A DNA stretch of 64,000 bases, from contig NZ_JAPEVI010000003.1 in the NCBI RefSeq assembly GCF_026240905.1, positions 3,472,001-3,536,000 on the forward strand. Reading direction: 5' to 3'. Positions 54,630 through 62,894 of the stretch are shown one piece after another. Position 1 is the stretch's first letter; every line of letters begins with the position of its first letter. The DNA comes from Roseibium salinum (GTDB lineage: Bacteria; Pseudomonadota; Alphaproteobacteria; Rhizobiales; Stappiaceae). The notes beneath the pieces were generated by a model. That model was not told the DNA's origin. It made no database searches and saw nothing but the letters and a program-made list of their open reading frames with translations. The position numbers were made by a program, and so were the translations under genes.

Positions 54630-55895
54630 TTAGTGAACCGACCCCGCCGGCATCGGGTAGTTGCCGGTGATTTCCCAGCCGAAGGAGGCGATGCGTTCGG
54701 CGGCCATGGGCGTCACGTCGCCGGTGACCAGGAAGTCGACGCCCGAAGGCGGCAAGGCCAGGTCCCTGAGGCCTTCCTGCAGGGTGGAAAAGGTCCGGGC
54801 GGCCGTTTCGGTCCAGGCGACGATATCCAGCGGCATGACGACGGCCGCGATTCCGTCCCGCCGGATGGCGACCGGGATGCCGGACACCAGCTTCATGTCG
54901 CCGAGAGGAGATATGCTGCGATTATACGTCTCAAGCAGAACCACGCGGCGGAGCTGGAAATAGGCGACGTCCCTGCTGTCCGCCTCGGCGGCCTTGGCGG
55001 CGACCAGTTCCAGGTCCCGGACGCCGGGCATCGCCTGAAGCTGATAGGCGATGACCGCCTTTTCGGTGGCGGTGTAAAAGGGACTGGCCGAAATGTTCGT
55101 GATCGTGGCTTCCGAGACCCCGGCATTGCGGAACGCGGCCGCCGTGCGGTCCTGTAATTCCGACGGGGTGCTGTCGACAACGAGATTGCGGTAATCGTCG
55201 GCGGCGCTGGCCGTGTTGACGATGAGGCCCCCGGGCAACAGGCCGGTGATTGCCTTGACGGTCCAGCTTCCCGCGGCCGTGACGCTGGCGGTTTCATTCA
55301 GCTTGTCCGAAAGGGGCCGATAGAAGGTGTACGGGTCGACGCCGAGGTCGACGGCGAGTTCCCGGCGCGCACTGCCCTGACCGGTGATCGTGCTGGCAAT
55401 CTCGGCCGGCGAGCCGCCCTTGCCGGTCGCCACGGCTTCCACGCCCTTGGCCAGGCGGCCGAACATGCGCCCGACGCCGGAGACGGTGCTTTTTGCGGTT
55501 CCGACCGGGTCCGTCACGGTGCTTCCGACAAAGTCGACGGGTTTCATCGCCGCCTGTTTCAGGCCAGCCATGAAACTTGCGTCCTTCTTGAGCCCTTCCA
55601 GCGCGACGAGCACGCGCATTTCCGACAGCCGGAGCTTCAAGAGGCCGTCGCCCTCGACCTGTTCGACGCCGAGATCCGTCTGGAGCTGATAGATGCGCAG
55701 GAAACCGTCACTGCGCACGGGCGGCAGAACCGCATAGCCGGGACCCAGCTCCTTGCCGTCCAGGACGACGGCCGGGTCCTGTTCCGGCGGCGTTTCATAC
55801 TGTCCGGAAAGCGCCAGGGCGGGGCCGGCCAGGACAAACGCTCCTGTCATCAGCCCGGCAAGCCAGGCTGGAGCCTTAAACAAGTGACGCATCAT
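54630..55895 (-). CDS. Exported protein of unknown function
   Basis: A 421-residue protein with a Sec signal peptide (WLAGLMTGAFVLAGPALALS) and probable cleavage before GQYE. The mature protein has no membrane segment other than a weak one near GLLPGGLIVN. Recognisable stretches such as DPVGTAKSTVSGVGRMFGRL and LGVDPYTFYRPLSDKLNETA recur in hypothetical proteins of this order, but I know no function. Start at ATG 55895 (or 55892) behind AGGAGG. The C-terminus lies against the transposase/DUF559 scar. Confidence 0.85.
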   Translation of the reverse strand: MMRHLFKAPAWLAGLMTGAFVLAGPALALSGQYETPPEQDPAVVLDGKELGPGYAVLPPVRSDGFLRIYQLQTDLGVEQVEGDGLLKLRLSEMRVLVALEGLKKDASFMAGLKQAAMKPVDFVGSTVTDPVGTAKSTVSGVGRMFGRLAKGVEAVATGKGGSPAEIASTITGQGSARRELAVDLGVDPYTFYRPLSDKLNETASVTAAGSWTVKAITGLLPGGLIVNTASAADDYRNLVVDSTPSELQDRTAAAFRNAGVSEATITNISASPFYTATEKAVIAYQLQAMPGVRDLELVAAKAAEADSRDVAYFQLRRVVLLETYNRSISPLGDMKLVSGIPVAIRRDGIAAVVMPLDIVAWTETAARTFSTLQEGLRDLALPPSGVDFLVTGDVTPMAAERIASFGWEITGNYPMPAGSVH

Positions 55896-55980
55896 TGGGG
55901 CCTCCTGGACCGACCTGCTTTCAGGTCGATCTTTCTTCAAGTGCTGGTGGCGCGCCGGGACCTCGTCTCAGGACGTCCCC

Positions 55981-57336
55981 TTAAGTCGGCGCCATGGCGT
56001 TGCGGGCCAGTATTTCGCCGGCGAGATAAAGCGAACCGCAGATCAGGATCCTCGGCGCTTCACCGTCCTTTGCCGCACAGGCTGCCACGTCCGCAAGCGC
56101 CGCGTCCAGCGAGGGGAACGGCGTTGCCTCCAGCCCGGCGCACCGGGCAAGATCAGCGAGTTCCTCCGGCGTTCTTCCGGTTGTCGCCGTTGACACCGGC
56201 ACCGTGCCGACATGGCGCACCAGCCCTTCAAAGGCCCGGAAAAACCCGACCGGGTCCTTGGTCGTGAGCATGCCGGTGACGAGGTAGAGCGGGCGCGGGG
56301 CGCGCTCTTCCTGTTCGCCCATGAATTCGGCGACGGAAATACCGGCGCTCGGATTATGGCCGCCATCGACCCAGACTTCCGAATCGGGCGGGCACAGGTC
56401 GAAGATCGGGCCGTGCATCAGCGGCTGGAGCCGGCCCGGCCAGTTCACCGATTTCAGACCCTCGGCGATGACGCCCGGCTCCGGCAGCAGCCCGGCCGTT
56501 TTCAAGGCGGCGAGCGCCAGGCCCGCATTGGCGATCTGATAGCGGCCGTTGAGCACCGGCAGCGGCAGGTCGATCAGTTCCTCGTCATCCTGATAGACGA
56601 GCCGGCCCTGGTCCTCCTGGGCGGCGAAATCCTGGCCGCAGACGCTCAGGTCCGCGCGGTTGCGGGCCGCCTGTCGTGCGATCACGCGCAGGGCCGCATC
56701 GTCCTGCTCCGCGCACGCGACCGGCGTCTCCCACTTGATGATACCTGCCTTCTCGGCCGCGATCGCCGCCACATCCTCTCCCAGGAACTTTTCGTGATCC
56801 AAGGAGATGGCCGTGATGACGCATGCCAGCGGACGGTCGATAACGTTGGTCGCGTCCAGACGCCCGCCAAGTCCCACTTCCAGAAGCAGAACGTCCGCCG
56901 GATTCTCGGCGAACAGCAGGAAGGCGGCGGCGGTGGTGATCTCGAAAAACGTGATCTCCTCGCCGCAATTGGCTTCCTCGCAGCGGTGCAGCGCGTCATA
57001 GAGCAGGGGATCGGACACGAACTTCCCGTCCGTTCCAAGCCGGATGCGCTCGTTGAACGAGACCAGGTGCGGCGACGTATAGACGTGGCAGCGCCTGCCC
57101 GAGGCTTCCAGGACCGCGCGCATGGTGGCGGTCACGGAGCCCTTGCCGTTGGTCCCGGCAACATGGATGACCGGTGGCAAACGCTTTTCCGGATTGCCAA
57201 GCGCCGCAAGCAGCCGGTGCATGCGCCCGAGCGAGAGGTCGATCTCCTTCGGGTGCAGAGCCAGCAACCGGTCGAGGATTGTGGTGATTTGATCCAAGGC
57301 GCCCTCCGCAGGGTCCCTTCGTCCCGTGTTCAGCAT
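55981..57336 (-). CDS. folC: Folylpolyglutamate synthase/dihydrofolate synthase
   Basis: A 451-residue Mur-ligase-fold enzyme. The P-loop is PVIHVAGTNGKGSVTATMRA. Further signatures are VYTSPHLVSFNERIRL, LLLEVGLGGRLDATNVID, SLDHEKFLGEDVAAIAAEKA and VWVDGGHNPSAG. It adds glutamates to folates and makes dihydrofolate. It follows accD in the minus-strand row trpF-trpB-trpA-accD-folC, which is standard for alphaproteobacteria. Confidence 0.97.
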   Translation of the reverse strand: MLNTGRRDPAEGALDQITTILDRLLALHPKEIDLSLGRMHRLLAALGNPEKRLPPVIHVAGTNGKGSVTATMRAVLEASGRRCHVYTSPHLVSFNERIRLGTDGKFVSDPLLYDALHRCEEANCGEEITFFEITTAAAFLLFAENPADVLLLEVGLGGRLDATNVIDRPLACVITAISLDHEKFLGEDVAAIAAEKAGIIKWETPVACAEQDDAALRVIARQAARNRADLSVCGQDFAAQEDQGRLVYQDDEELIDLPLPVLNGRYQIANAGLALAALKTAGLLPEPGVIAEGLKSVNWPGRLQPLMHGPIFDLCPPDSEVWVDGGHNPSAGISVAEFMGEQEERAPRPLYLVTGMLTTKDPVGFFRAFEGLVRHVGTVPVSTATTGRTPEELADLARCAGLEATPFPSLDAALADVAACAAKDGEAPRILICGSLYLAGEILARNAMAPT

Positions 57337-57463
57337 GTTACCGATTGTACCGGGGTCAGTCCCTCAGATACGCCTTTACGAGATGGCCGCCGGCAAGACA
57401 AGCGGACAGCTCTTAATCGTCATCTCATGCCGCTTTCACGACATCTGGCGGGAAAAATGAATC

Positions 57464-58432
57464 TCAACCGGCTGTTCCGGTCTCTTTTTCGGGTTTGTCG
57501 GCCGGTTCGTCGGGCTCGACTTCGACTGCCGGTTCCGGCTCCGGTTCCGCGGGGGCCTCCAGCGCCATGTGCGGCAGCTCGACCTCACGCTTCATCAGGA
57601 TGCTGCAGATCCGGGAGACGGTATCCTTCATCTGCTGGCGCGGCACGACCATATCGATCATGCCGTGGTCGAGGAGGTATTCGGCCGTCTGGAAATCGTC
57701 CGGAAGCTTTTCGCGCACCGTCTGCTCGATGACCCGCCGGCCGGCAAAACCGATCTGTGCACCCGGCTCGGCGATCTGCACATCGCCCAGCATTGCATAG
57801 GAGGCGGACACGCCGCCGGTGGTCGGGTTGGTCAGGACGACGATATAGGGAAGGCCCGCTTCGCGCAGCATCTGAATGCCAACGGTGGTGCGCGGCATCT
57901 GCATCAGCGACAGGATGCCCTCCTGCATGCGGGCACCGCCGGAGGCGGCGAACATCACGAACGGGGTCCCGTCTTCCACGGCCTTCAGCATGCCTGCAAG
58001 GATGGCCTCGCCAACGGCCATGCCGAGGGATCCGCCGACGAAGCTGAAATCCTGCACGGCGGCGGTGATGTCCACGCCGTTGACCTTGCCCTGGGCGACA
58101 TGGATGGCTTCTTCCTCGCCGGTCTTGGACCGGGCTTCCTTCATGCGTTCGCTATAGCGCTTGTTGTCACGGAACCTGAGCGGATCTGCCTGCACGTCCG
58201 GCGTCTTGACGCGGGTATACTGGCCCTCGTCGAAAAACGATTCCAGACGCTTGCGCGCCGGGATGCGCATGTGGTGGCCGGAATTCGGAATGACCCACAG
58301 ATTGGCCTCCAGATCCCGGTGAAACACCATCTCGCCAGTTTCCGGGCACTTGATCCAGAGGTTCTCCGGAACTTCGCGCTTCTTCCAAAGATCTCGGATC
58401 TTGGGGCGTACGATAGAGTTGATCCAGTTCAC
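57464..58432 (-). CDS. accD: Acetyl-CoA carboxylase carboxyltransferase subunit beta
   Basis: A 322-residue protein beginning [20 protein letters not shown]. The carboxyltransferase core has [34 protein letters not shown] and [19 protein letters not shown]. The N-terminal zinc ribbon of E. coli AccD (four cysteines) is reduced to one: cysteine 29 remains, but residues 32, 48 and 51 are T, I and S. The tail after 290 is rich in E and P. It transfers carboxyl from biotin to acetyl-CoA with AccA, starting fatty acid synthesis. Confidence 0.97.
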   Translation of the reverse strand: MNWINSIVRPKIRDLWKKREVPENLWIKCPETGEMVFHRDLEANLWVIPNSGHHMRIPARKRLESFFDEGQYTRVKTPDVQADPLRFRDNKRYSERMKEARSKTGEEEAIHVAQGKVNGVDITAAVQDFSFVGGSLGMAVGEAILAGMLKAVEDGTPFVMFAASGGARMQEGILSLMQMPRTTVGIQMLREAGLPYIVVLTNPTTGGVSASYAMLGDVQIAEPGAQIGFAGRRVIEQTVREKLPDDFQTAEYLLDHGMIDMVVPRQQMKDTVSRICSILMKREVELPHMALEAPAEPEPEPAVEVEPDEPADKPEKETGTAG

Positions 58433-58500
58433 GTCAAACGCGTCCGTGTGTTCGAGTTGTCGTCTGGCGGAGATATGGGCTTCCGCCGGAAATCTTCAAT

Positions 58501-59334
58501 TCACGCCGAGCGTGCCCGGGCGCAGCCGGCGGCGAGATCGGCAACCAGGTCGGTCACGGCCCGAACGGTCCCGTCCGTTGCACGGCCGGCCTCGTCCAGA
58601 CTGTTGCGGATGGCGTTGACCAGAACCGACCCGACGACGACGCCATCGGCGTCCTTGCCGATGACGGCAGCCTGTTCCGCGGTCTTGACGCCGAAGCCGA
58701 CGGCGACCGGCAGGTCGGTGTGCTTCTTGATGCGATTGACCGCCGCGGTGACCCGGCCCGTATCGGCGATGTCGGCACCGGTGATACCGGTCACCGAGAC
58801 GTAATAAACGAAACCGGACGTATTGGCCAGAACGGCGGGAAGCCGCTTGTCGTCCGTGGTCGGGGTCGCCAGGCGGATGAAATTCAGTCCCGCTTCGATC
58901 GCCGGAATGCAGAGTTCATCGTCGGCCTCTGCCGGAATGTCGACGATGATGAAGCCGTCGACCCCGGCGTCCCTTGCAACCTCGACGAATTTTTTCGGCT
59001 CGCGAACATAGATCGGATTGTAGTAGCCCATCAGGATGATGGGTGTGTCCTGATCCTGTTTGCGGAACGCGCGCACCATGTCCAGCGTCTTGTCCATGGT
59101 CTGGCCGGCGGCCAGGGCCCGCTGGTTGCCAAGCTGGATCGGAATGCCTTCCGCCATCGGATCGGAAAACGGCATGCCGAGCTCGATCACGTCGGCGCCG
59201 GCGGCGGGAAGGGCGTTGAGAACGGCTTGCGAGGTCTGCAGATCCGGATCGCCCGCGGTGATGAACGTGACCAGAGCCGGCCGGCCGGCATCCGCACAGG
59301 CTTTAAAACGGCGGTCGATACGCGTTTCCGTCAT
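58501..59334 (-). CDS. trpA: Tryptophan synthase alpha subunit
   Basis: A 277-residue TIM barrel. [40 protein letters not shown] (catalytic glutamate) and [12 protein letters not shown] are diagnostic, as is [17 protein letters not shown] with the second catalytic aspartate. It cleaves indole-3-glycerol phosphate to indole. trpB lies more than 1 kb upstream, separated by two small genes and a terminator, so the trpB-trpA pair is not tightly coupled here. Confidence 0.98.
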   Translation of the reverse strand: MTETRIDRRFKACADAGRPALVTFITAGDPDLQTSQAVLNALPAAGADVIELGMPFSDPMAEGIPIQLGNQRALAAGQTMDKTLDMVRAFRKQDQDTPIILMGYYNPIYVREPKKFVEVARDAGVDGFIIVDIPAEADDELCIPAIEAGLNFIRLATPTTDDKRLPAVLANTSGFVYYVSVTGITGADIADTGRVTAAVNRIKKHTDLPVAVGFGVKTAEQAAVIGKDADGVVVGSVLVNAIRNSLDEAGRATDGTVRAVTDLVADLAAGCARARSA

Positions 59335-59650
59335 TCACTGCTACCCTTCTTCAAGCCTTTCTCACGTGTTTCAGGCTTTTTCGTTCCTGCGATGTACGAG
59401 GGCAGCGCGTCCTATGTCAATCTATCAATGCACAAACGGGACGGAATAGCCGTCGTGAATTCCGGCACGTTCACCAGAAATCCGGAGCACCGGCGACCCC
59501 GGATCGCGCAGCCTTCCGGCATTCCGGCGCAGGATTGCCGTTTCTGCATGGCTCAACCGCGAGTTACGCACGATTGACTGCTGGAAAAATGCACTGCGTG
59601 CGCCTATGTTCGGTATTATCAAGCCATCGAACAAAAACAAGGAGCCGAAA

Positions 59651-59887
59651 TTGGCCCATTCCCTCTTCGAACCCGCCCCGGCCCCGCTGAGCGAAAAGCT
59701 TTGGCGGCGCATGATAGGCATCGGCACTGGTCGTGCGCCGCATGCGGCCCAGGTCCATGGCGCCATCGAACAGACAGATCCTGTCTTGCTGCAGCAGGCG
59801 GCAAATCTGGATGCGCGCGGCCGCCAGCAGCTTCTCGAGGCGGTTCTGACGGCCAAGCCGATCGCAAAACAAAAGCCGCGCGCCTGA
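59651..59887 (+). CDS. Small hypothetical protein between trpA and trpB
   Basis: A 78-residue protein containing LFEPAPAPLSEKLWRRMIGI and QQAANLDARGRQQLLEAVLT. It has no membrane segment or known domain. The TTG at 59651 is chosen because AAGGAG lies six bases upstream; the in-frame ATG at 59606 has no ribosome binding site. It is on the strand opposite trp genes. Codon bias supports coding, but function is unknown. Confidence 0.55.
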   Translation: MAHSLFEPAPAPLSEKLWRRMIGIGTGRAPHAAQVHGAIEQTDPVLLQQAANLDARGRQQLLEAVLTAKPIAKQKPRA

Positions 59888-59965
59888 ACGCACGGCTTTC
59901 GAGTCGATCAAGAGACCCGGCCCCATTCCCGAGGCAAGCGTCGTCGTGTGATCAGTCCGGTCCGG

Positions 59966-60136
59966 TCAACGCCGCTTGAAATGCCTGTTGAAGGCGCGGC
60001 TGGCGATCTGGTTACGCTCCAGGCCGAGATCGGACAACTGAGCATCGGACATGTAGTTCATGCGCTCGATTTCGCTGGCGACCCGGCGAGCAGCGCGAAT
60101 GTCGCGGAAGAAGCCGCTCAAAAGATCGAATGCCAT
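59966..60136 (-). CDS. DUF1127 domain small protein
   Basis: A 56-residue basic protein with FRDIRAARRVASEIERMNYM followed by SDAQLSDLGLERNQIASRAF. This is the DUF1127 (YjiS-like) signature. Small DUF1127 proteins in Agrobacterium affect phosphate and carbon metabolism and RNA turnover. Start at ATG 60136 behind AAGGA. It lies between trpB and trpA on the same strand, downstream of the trpB terminator. Confidence 0.9.
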   Translation of the reverse strand: MAFDLLSGFFRDIRAARRVASEIERMNYMSDAQLSDLGLERNQIASRAFNRHFKRR

Positions 60137-60301
60137 TTCCTTGTTCCTTCGCAGTGGGCACATCGGAGCCCGTTTCCTTGGCCCAGATCTAATCCTTGCC
60201 GGGCAAGTCACAACCGACAAGTTTGCATTGCAGCATTTCCAAAAACGTAGGGCTGGTTAACCGAATAGTTCGACGGCACCGTGAGGCGGTCGATCCAAAC
60301 G

Positions 60302-60332
60302 AAAAGCCGCGCGTCTTTGAAAGCGCGCGGCT
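60302..60332 (-). terminator. Intrinsic terminator of trpF-trpB
   Basis: A 9-base stem (AGCCGCGCG / CGCGCGGCT) with a ten-base spacer lies about 37 bases beyond the trpB stop. On the minus strand the stem is followed by TTTTCGTTT. This separates trpB from the downstream DUF1127, trpA, accD and folC genes. Confidence 0.8.
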
Positions 60333-60368
60333 ACGTCTGTTAACGCTGAAATCGTCGGCAGAAGCCGA

Positions 60369-61583
60369 TCAGAGATCGAAGCCCAGCATCTTGCCGACCG
60401 TGAAGACGTCCTTGTCGCCGCGTCCGCACAGGTTCATGACCAGGATCTGGTCCTTGTCCATCTGCGGCGCCAGCTTGACGACGTGGGCAAGTGCGTGGGC
60501 CGGCTCGAGCGCCGGGATGATGCCTTCGACGCGGGTGAGAAGCTGGAAGGCTTCCAGAGCTTCATCGTCCATGACGGGCACATATTGCACGCGGCCGATT
60601 TCCTTCAGCCAGGAATGCTCCGGCCCGATGCCCGGATAGTCGAGGCCGGCGGAGATGGAGTGGCCTTCCAGGATCTGTCCGTCGTCGTCCTGGAGAAGAT
60701 ATGTCCGGTTGCCGTGCAGAACACCGGGTTTCCCGGCGGTCAGCGAAGCGCAGTGCTCTTCGCCTTCAAGACCCCGGCCACCGGCTTCGACGCCGTAGAT
60801 CTTGACGTCCTTGTCATCCAGGAACGGGTGGAACAGGCCAATGGCGTTGGAGCCGCCGCCGACGGCCGCCACCAGCGCGTCCGGAAGACGGCCCTCGGCT
60901 TCCATCATCTGCTCGCGCAGTTCCTTACCGATCACCGACTGGAAATCACGCACCATTTCCGGATAGGGGTGCGGGCCGGCGGCGGTGCCGATCAGATAAT
61001 AGGTGTCGTCGACATTGGTCACCCAGTCGCGCAGCGCCTCGTTCATGGCATCCTTGAGCGTGCCGGCACCGGCGGTGACCGGAACGATTTCCGCGCCAAG
61101 CAGCTTCATGCGAAAGACGTTCGGCTTCTGCCGCTCCACATCGGTCTTGCCCATATAGACGACGCAGGGCAGGCCGAAGCGCGCGCAGACCGTGGCCGTT
61201 GCCACGCCATGCTGGCCGGCGCCGGTTTCCGCGATGATGCGCGTCTTGCCCATGCGCTTGGCCAGGAGAATCTGGCCGAGGCAGTTGTTGATCTTGTGGG
61301 AGCCGGTGTGGTTCAGCTCGTCGCGCTTGAAATAGATCTTCGCGCCGCCAAGCTCCTCGGTGAGGCGCTCGGCGAAATAGAGCGGCGACGGGCGGCCCGT
61401 GTAGTGCTTGTTGAGATTTTCGATCTCGGCATGGAAGGCTGGATCGTTCTTGGCATCCTTGTAGTGCTGCTCCAAGTCCAGGATCAGCGGCATCAGCGTT
61501 TCGGCGACATAGCGACCGCCGAAAATGCCGAAATGCCCGCGATCGTCCGGACCCTTCCGGATGCTGTTCGCCAAATCGTTCAC
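60369..61583 (-). CDS. trpB: Tryptophan synthase beta subunit
   Basis: A 404-residue PLP enzyme. [20 protein letters not shown] opens the conserved part. The PLP lysine is in [14 protein letters not shown]. Phosphate-binding [37 protein letters not shown] and [18 protein letters not shown] are further signatures. The GTG at 61583 is chosen because GAGGAG lies seven bases upstream; a longer frame to 61691 would run into trpF. It condenses indole with serine. Confidence 0.98.
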   Translation of the reverse strand: MNDLANSIRKGPDDRGHFGIFGGRYVAETLMPLILDLEQHYKDAKNDPAFHAEIENLNKHYTGRPSPLYFAERLTEELGGAKIYFKRDELNHTGSHKINNCLGQILLAKRMGKTRIIAETGAGQHGVATATVCARFGLPCVVYMGKTDVERQKPNVFRMKLLGAEIVPVTAGAGTLKDAMNEALRDWVTNVDDTYYLIGTAAGPHPYPEMVRDFQSVIGKELREQMMEAEGRLPDALVAAVGGGSNAIGLFHPFLDDKDVKIYGVEAGGRGLEGEEHCASLTAGKPGVLHGNRTYLLQDDDGQILEGHSISAGLDYPGIGPEHSWLKEIGRVQYVPVMDDEALEAFQLLTRVEGIIPALEPAHALAHVVKLAPQMDKDQILVMNLCGRGDKDVFTVGKMLGFDL

Positions 61584-61617
61584 GCGTAAACTCCTCGAGT
61601 AACCGGTTGCCCGGAAA

Positions 61618-62262
61618 TCAGACGCCTTTGGCCGCAGCCACAAAAGCGCGAATGAGATCGGCGTCCTTGACGCCCTTTTCCCGCTCGACACCGGAGGAGA
61701 CGTCGACCGCCGTCACCCCGCTCTGCCGGATGGCCTCCCTGACATTGTCCGCATCCAGTCCCCCGGAAAGCATGAAGGGCTTCTGAAGGTCAAGGTCTTT
61801 CAGAAGGGTCCAGTCGTAGGAGACGCCGTTGCCGCCAGGCAGTTCGGACCCGGGGGGCGGTTTGGCGTCGAACAGGAGCCAGTCCGCGACAATGTCATAA
61901 TAATGCGCCTGTTCCAGGTCCGCCTTTTCGGCAACCGGCACCGCCTTCATGACCTTCGTGCCCTGCATGACCTTTATTGCCGCGCAGGCTTCCGGGGCCT
62001 CGGTACCGTGCAGCTGGAAGATGTCGGGCTTCACAAGCTCGTTGATCCGCGACAGGCCGTCCGGATCCATATTGACCGTCAGCGCCACGATCTCCGCCTT
62101 GCCACGGGCCATGTCCGCCAGCCTGCAGGCCTGGCTCAGCGTAACATGGCGCGGGCTCTTTGGAAAAAACATCAGACCCACCATGTCCGCCCCGGCGTCC
62201 AGGGCAGCTTCCATGGTGTCCTCGGTGGAGAGACCGCAGATTTTGACTTTCATATCCGACAT
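61618..62262 (-). CDS. trpF: Phosphoribosylanthranilate isomerase
   Basis: A 214-residue TIM barrel. [20 protein letters not shown] holds the catalytic cysteine, and [42 protein letters not shown] and [15 protein letters not shown] are TrpF signatures. It isomerises PRA in tryptophan synthesis. Start at ATG 62262 or 62253. It is the first gene of the trpF-trpB unit; no trp leader peptide or attenuator was recognised. Confidence 0.97.
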   Translation of the reverse strand: MSDMKVKICGLSTEDTMEAALDAGADMVGLMFFPKSPRHVTLSQACRLADMARGKAEIVALTVNMDPDGLSRINELVKPDIFQLHGTEAPEACAAIKVMQGTKVMKAVPVAEKADLEQAHYYDIVADWLLFDAKPPPGSELPGGNGVSYDWTLLKDLDLQKPFMLSGGLDADNVREAIRQSGVTAVDVSSGVEREKGVKDADLIRAFVAAAKGV

Positions 62263-62331
62263 AATCTGGAGATATCGCCCTTGCGGCCGGGTTTGTCAAA
62301 AGAGAATGGATCCGGCCGGGCAATTGCCGGT

Positions 62332-62412
62332 GTGGAGAGCCCGAACTTCCGCTGATAAGGAGAGAAATGCACCTCTGCGTACCCGCTCGTGCCGCGCTTG
62401 GCCGGGAAGACG
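62332..62412. repeat. Left copy of dispersed repeat flanking the GIY-YIG gene
   Basis: Contains GGAGAGCCCGAACTTCCGCTG (62334-62354), which recurs with one mismatch at 62851-62871, and GCCGCGCTTGGCCGGGAAGACG (62391-62412), which recurs with one mismatch at 62764-62785. The two motifs are in opposite order on the two sides of the gene. Confidence 0.75.
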
Positions 62413-62421
62413 CGGTGGCGT

Positions 62422-62709
62422 CTAGCAATTCAGGGCGAGATAGAGGTCGTCCCATCGCGGATTCATTGCCTCGATCAGCTCAAATTTCCATTTGCGTCGC
62501 CAACGTATTATTTGTTTTTCGCGCTTTATCGCCGTGGCAATCTCGGGATAGTTTTCATACCAGACCAGTGATTTTACGCCGTAGCGTTCCGAAAACCCCT
62601 CGATCAGCCCTTCGCGGTGTTCGTAAATCCTGCGGGCCAGATCGGTGGTCACGCCCGTATAGAGCGTTTCGTAGGGACGTGATGCGAGGATGTAGACCCA
62701 GGCTGACAA
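62422..62709 (-). CDS. Stand-alone GIY-YIG endonuclease superfamily protein
   Basis: A 95-residue single-domain protein. WVYILASRPYETLYTGVTTD carries the GIY-YIG-type motif (YIL...YTG), then LARRIYEHREG with the catalytic arginine, and YGVKSLVWYENYPEIATAIK, REKQIIRWRRKWKFELIE. This UPF0213/YhbQ-like group resembles the UvrC nuclease half but has no proven substrate. It lies among repeats shared on both sides, which suggests a mobile or repeat-associated unit. Confidence 0.93.
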   Translation of the reverse strand: MSAWVYILASRPYETLYTGVTTDLARRIYEHREGLIEGFSERYGVKSLVWYENYPEIATAIKREKQIIRWRRKWKFELIEAMNPRWDDLYLALNC

Positions 62710-62740
62710 GGATTCAGACCTATTTCACCAATCGAATACT

Positions 62741-62871
62741 GTGGCTCTCCGATCCCGGCTCGCGCCGCGCTTGGCCGGGATGACGAACGAGCGAGGGACG
62801 CACTGTCTTCTCCTCATCATCCCGGACGCAGCGTAGCGGAGATCCGGGATCGGAGAGCCCGAACCTCCGCT
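62741..62871. repeat. Palindromic REP-like element upstream of the GIY-YIG gene
   Basis: GGCTCTCCGATCCCGG (62743-62758) and CCGGGATCGGAGAGCC (62844-62859) form an exact 16-base inverted repeat about 100 bases apart. Between them are two nested hairpins: ATCCCGGC...GCCGGGAT and ATCCCGGA...TCCGGGAT. Parts recur left of the GIY-YIG gene. The layout resembles intergenic repeats of alphaproteobacteria. Confidence 0.85.
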
Positions 62872-62894
62872 GTTTTTCGCTGTCGGGAAGGCGA

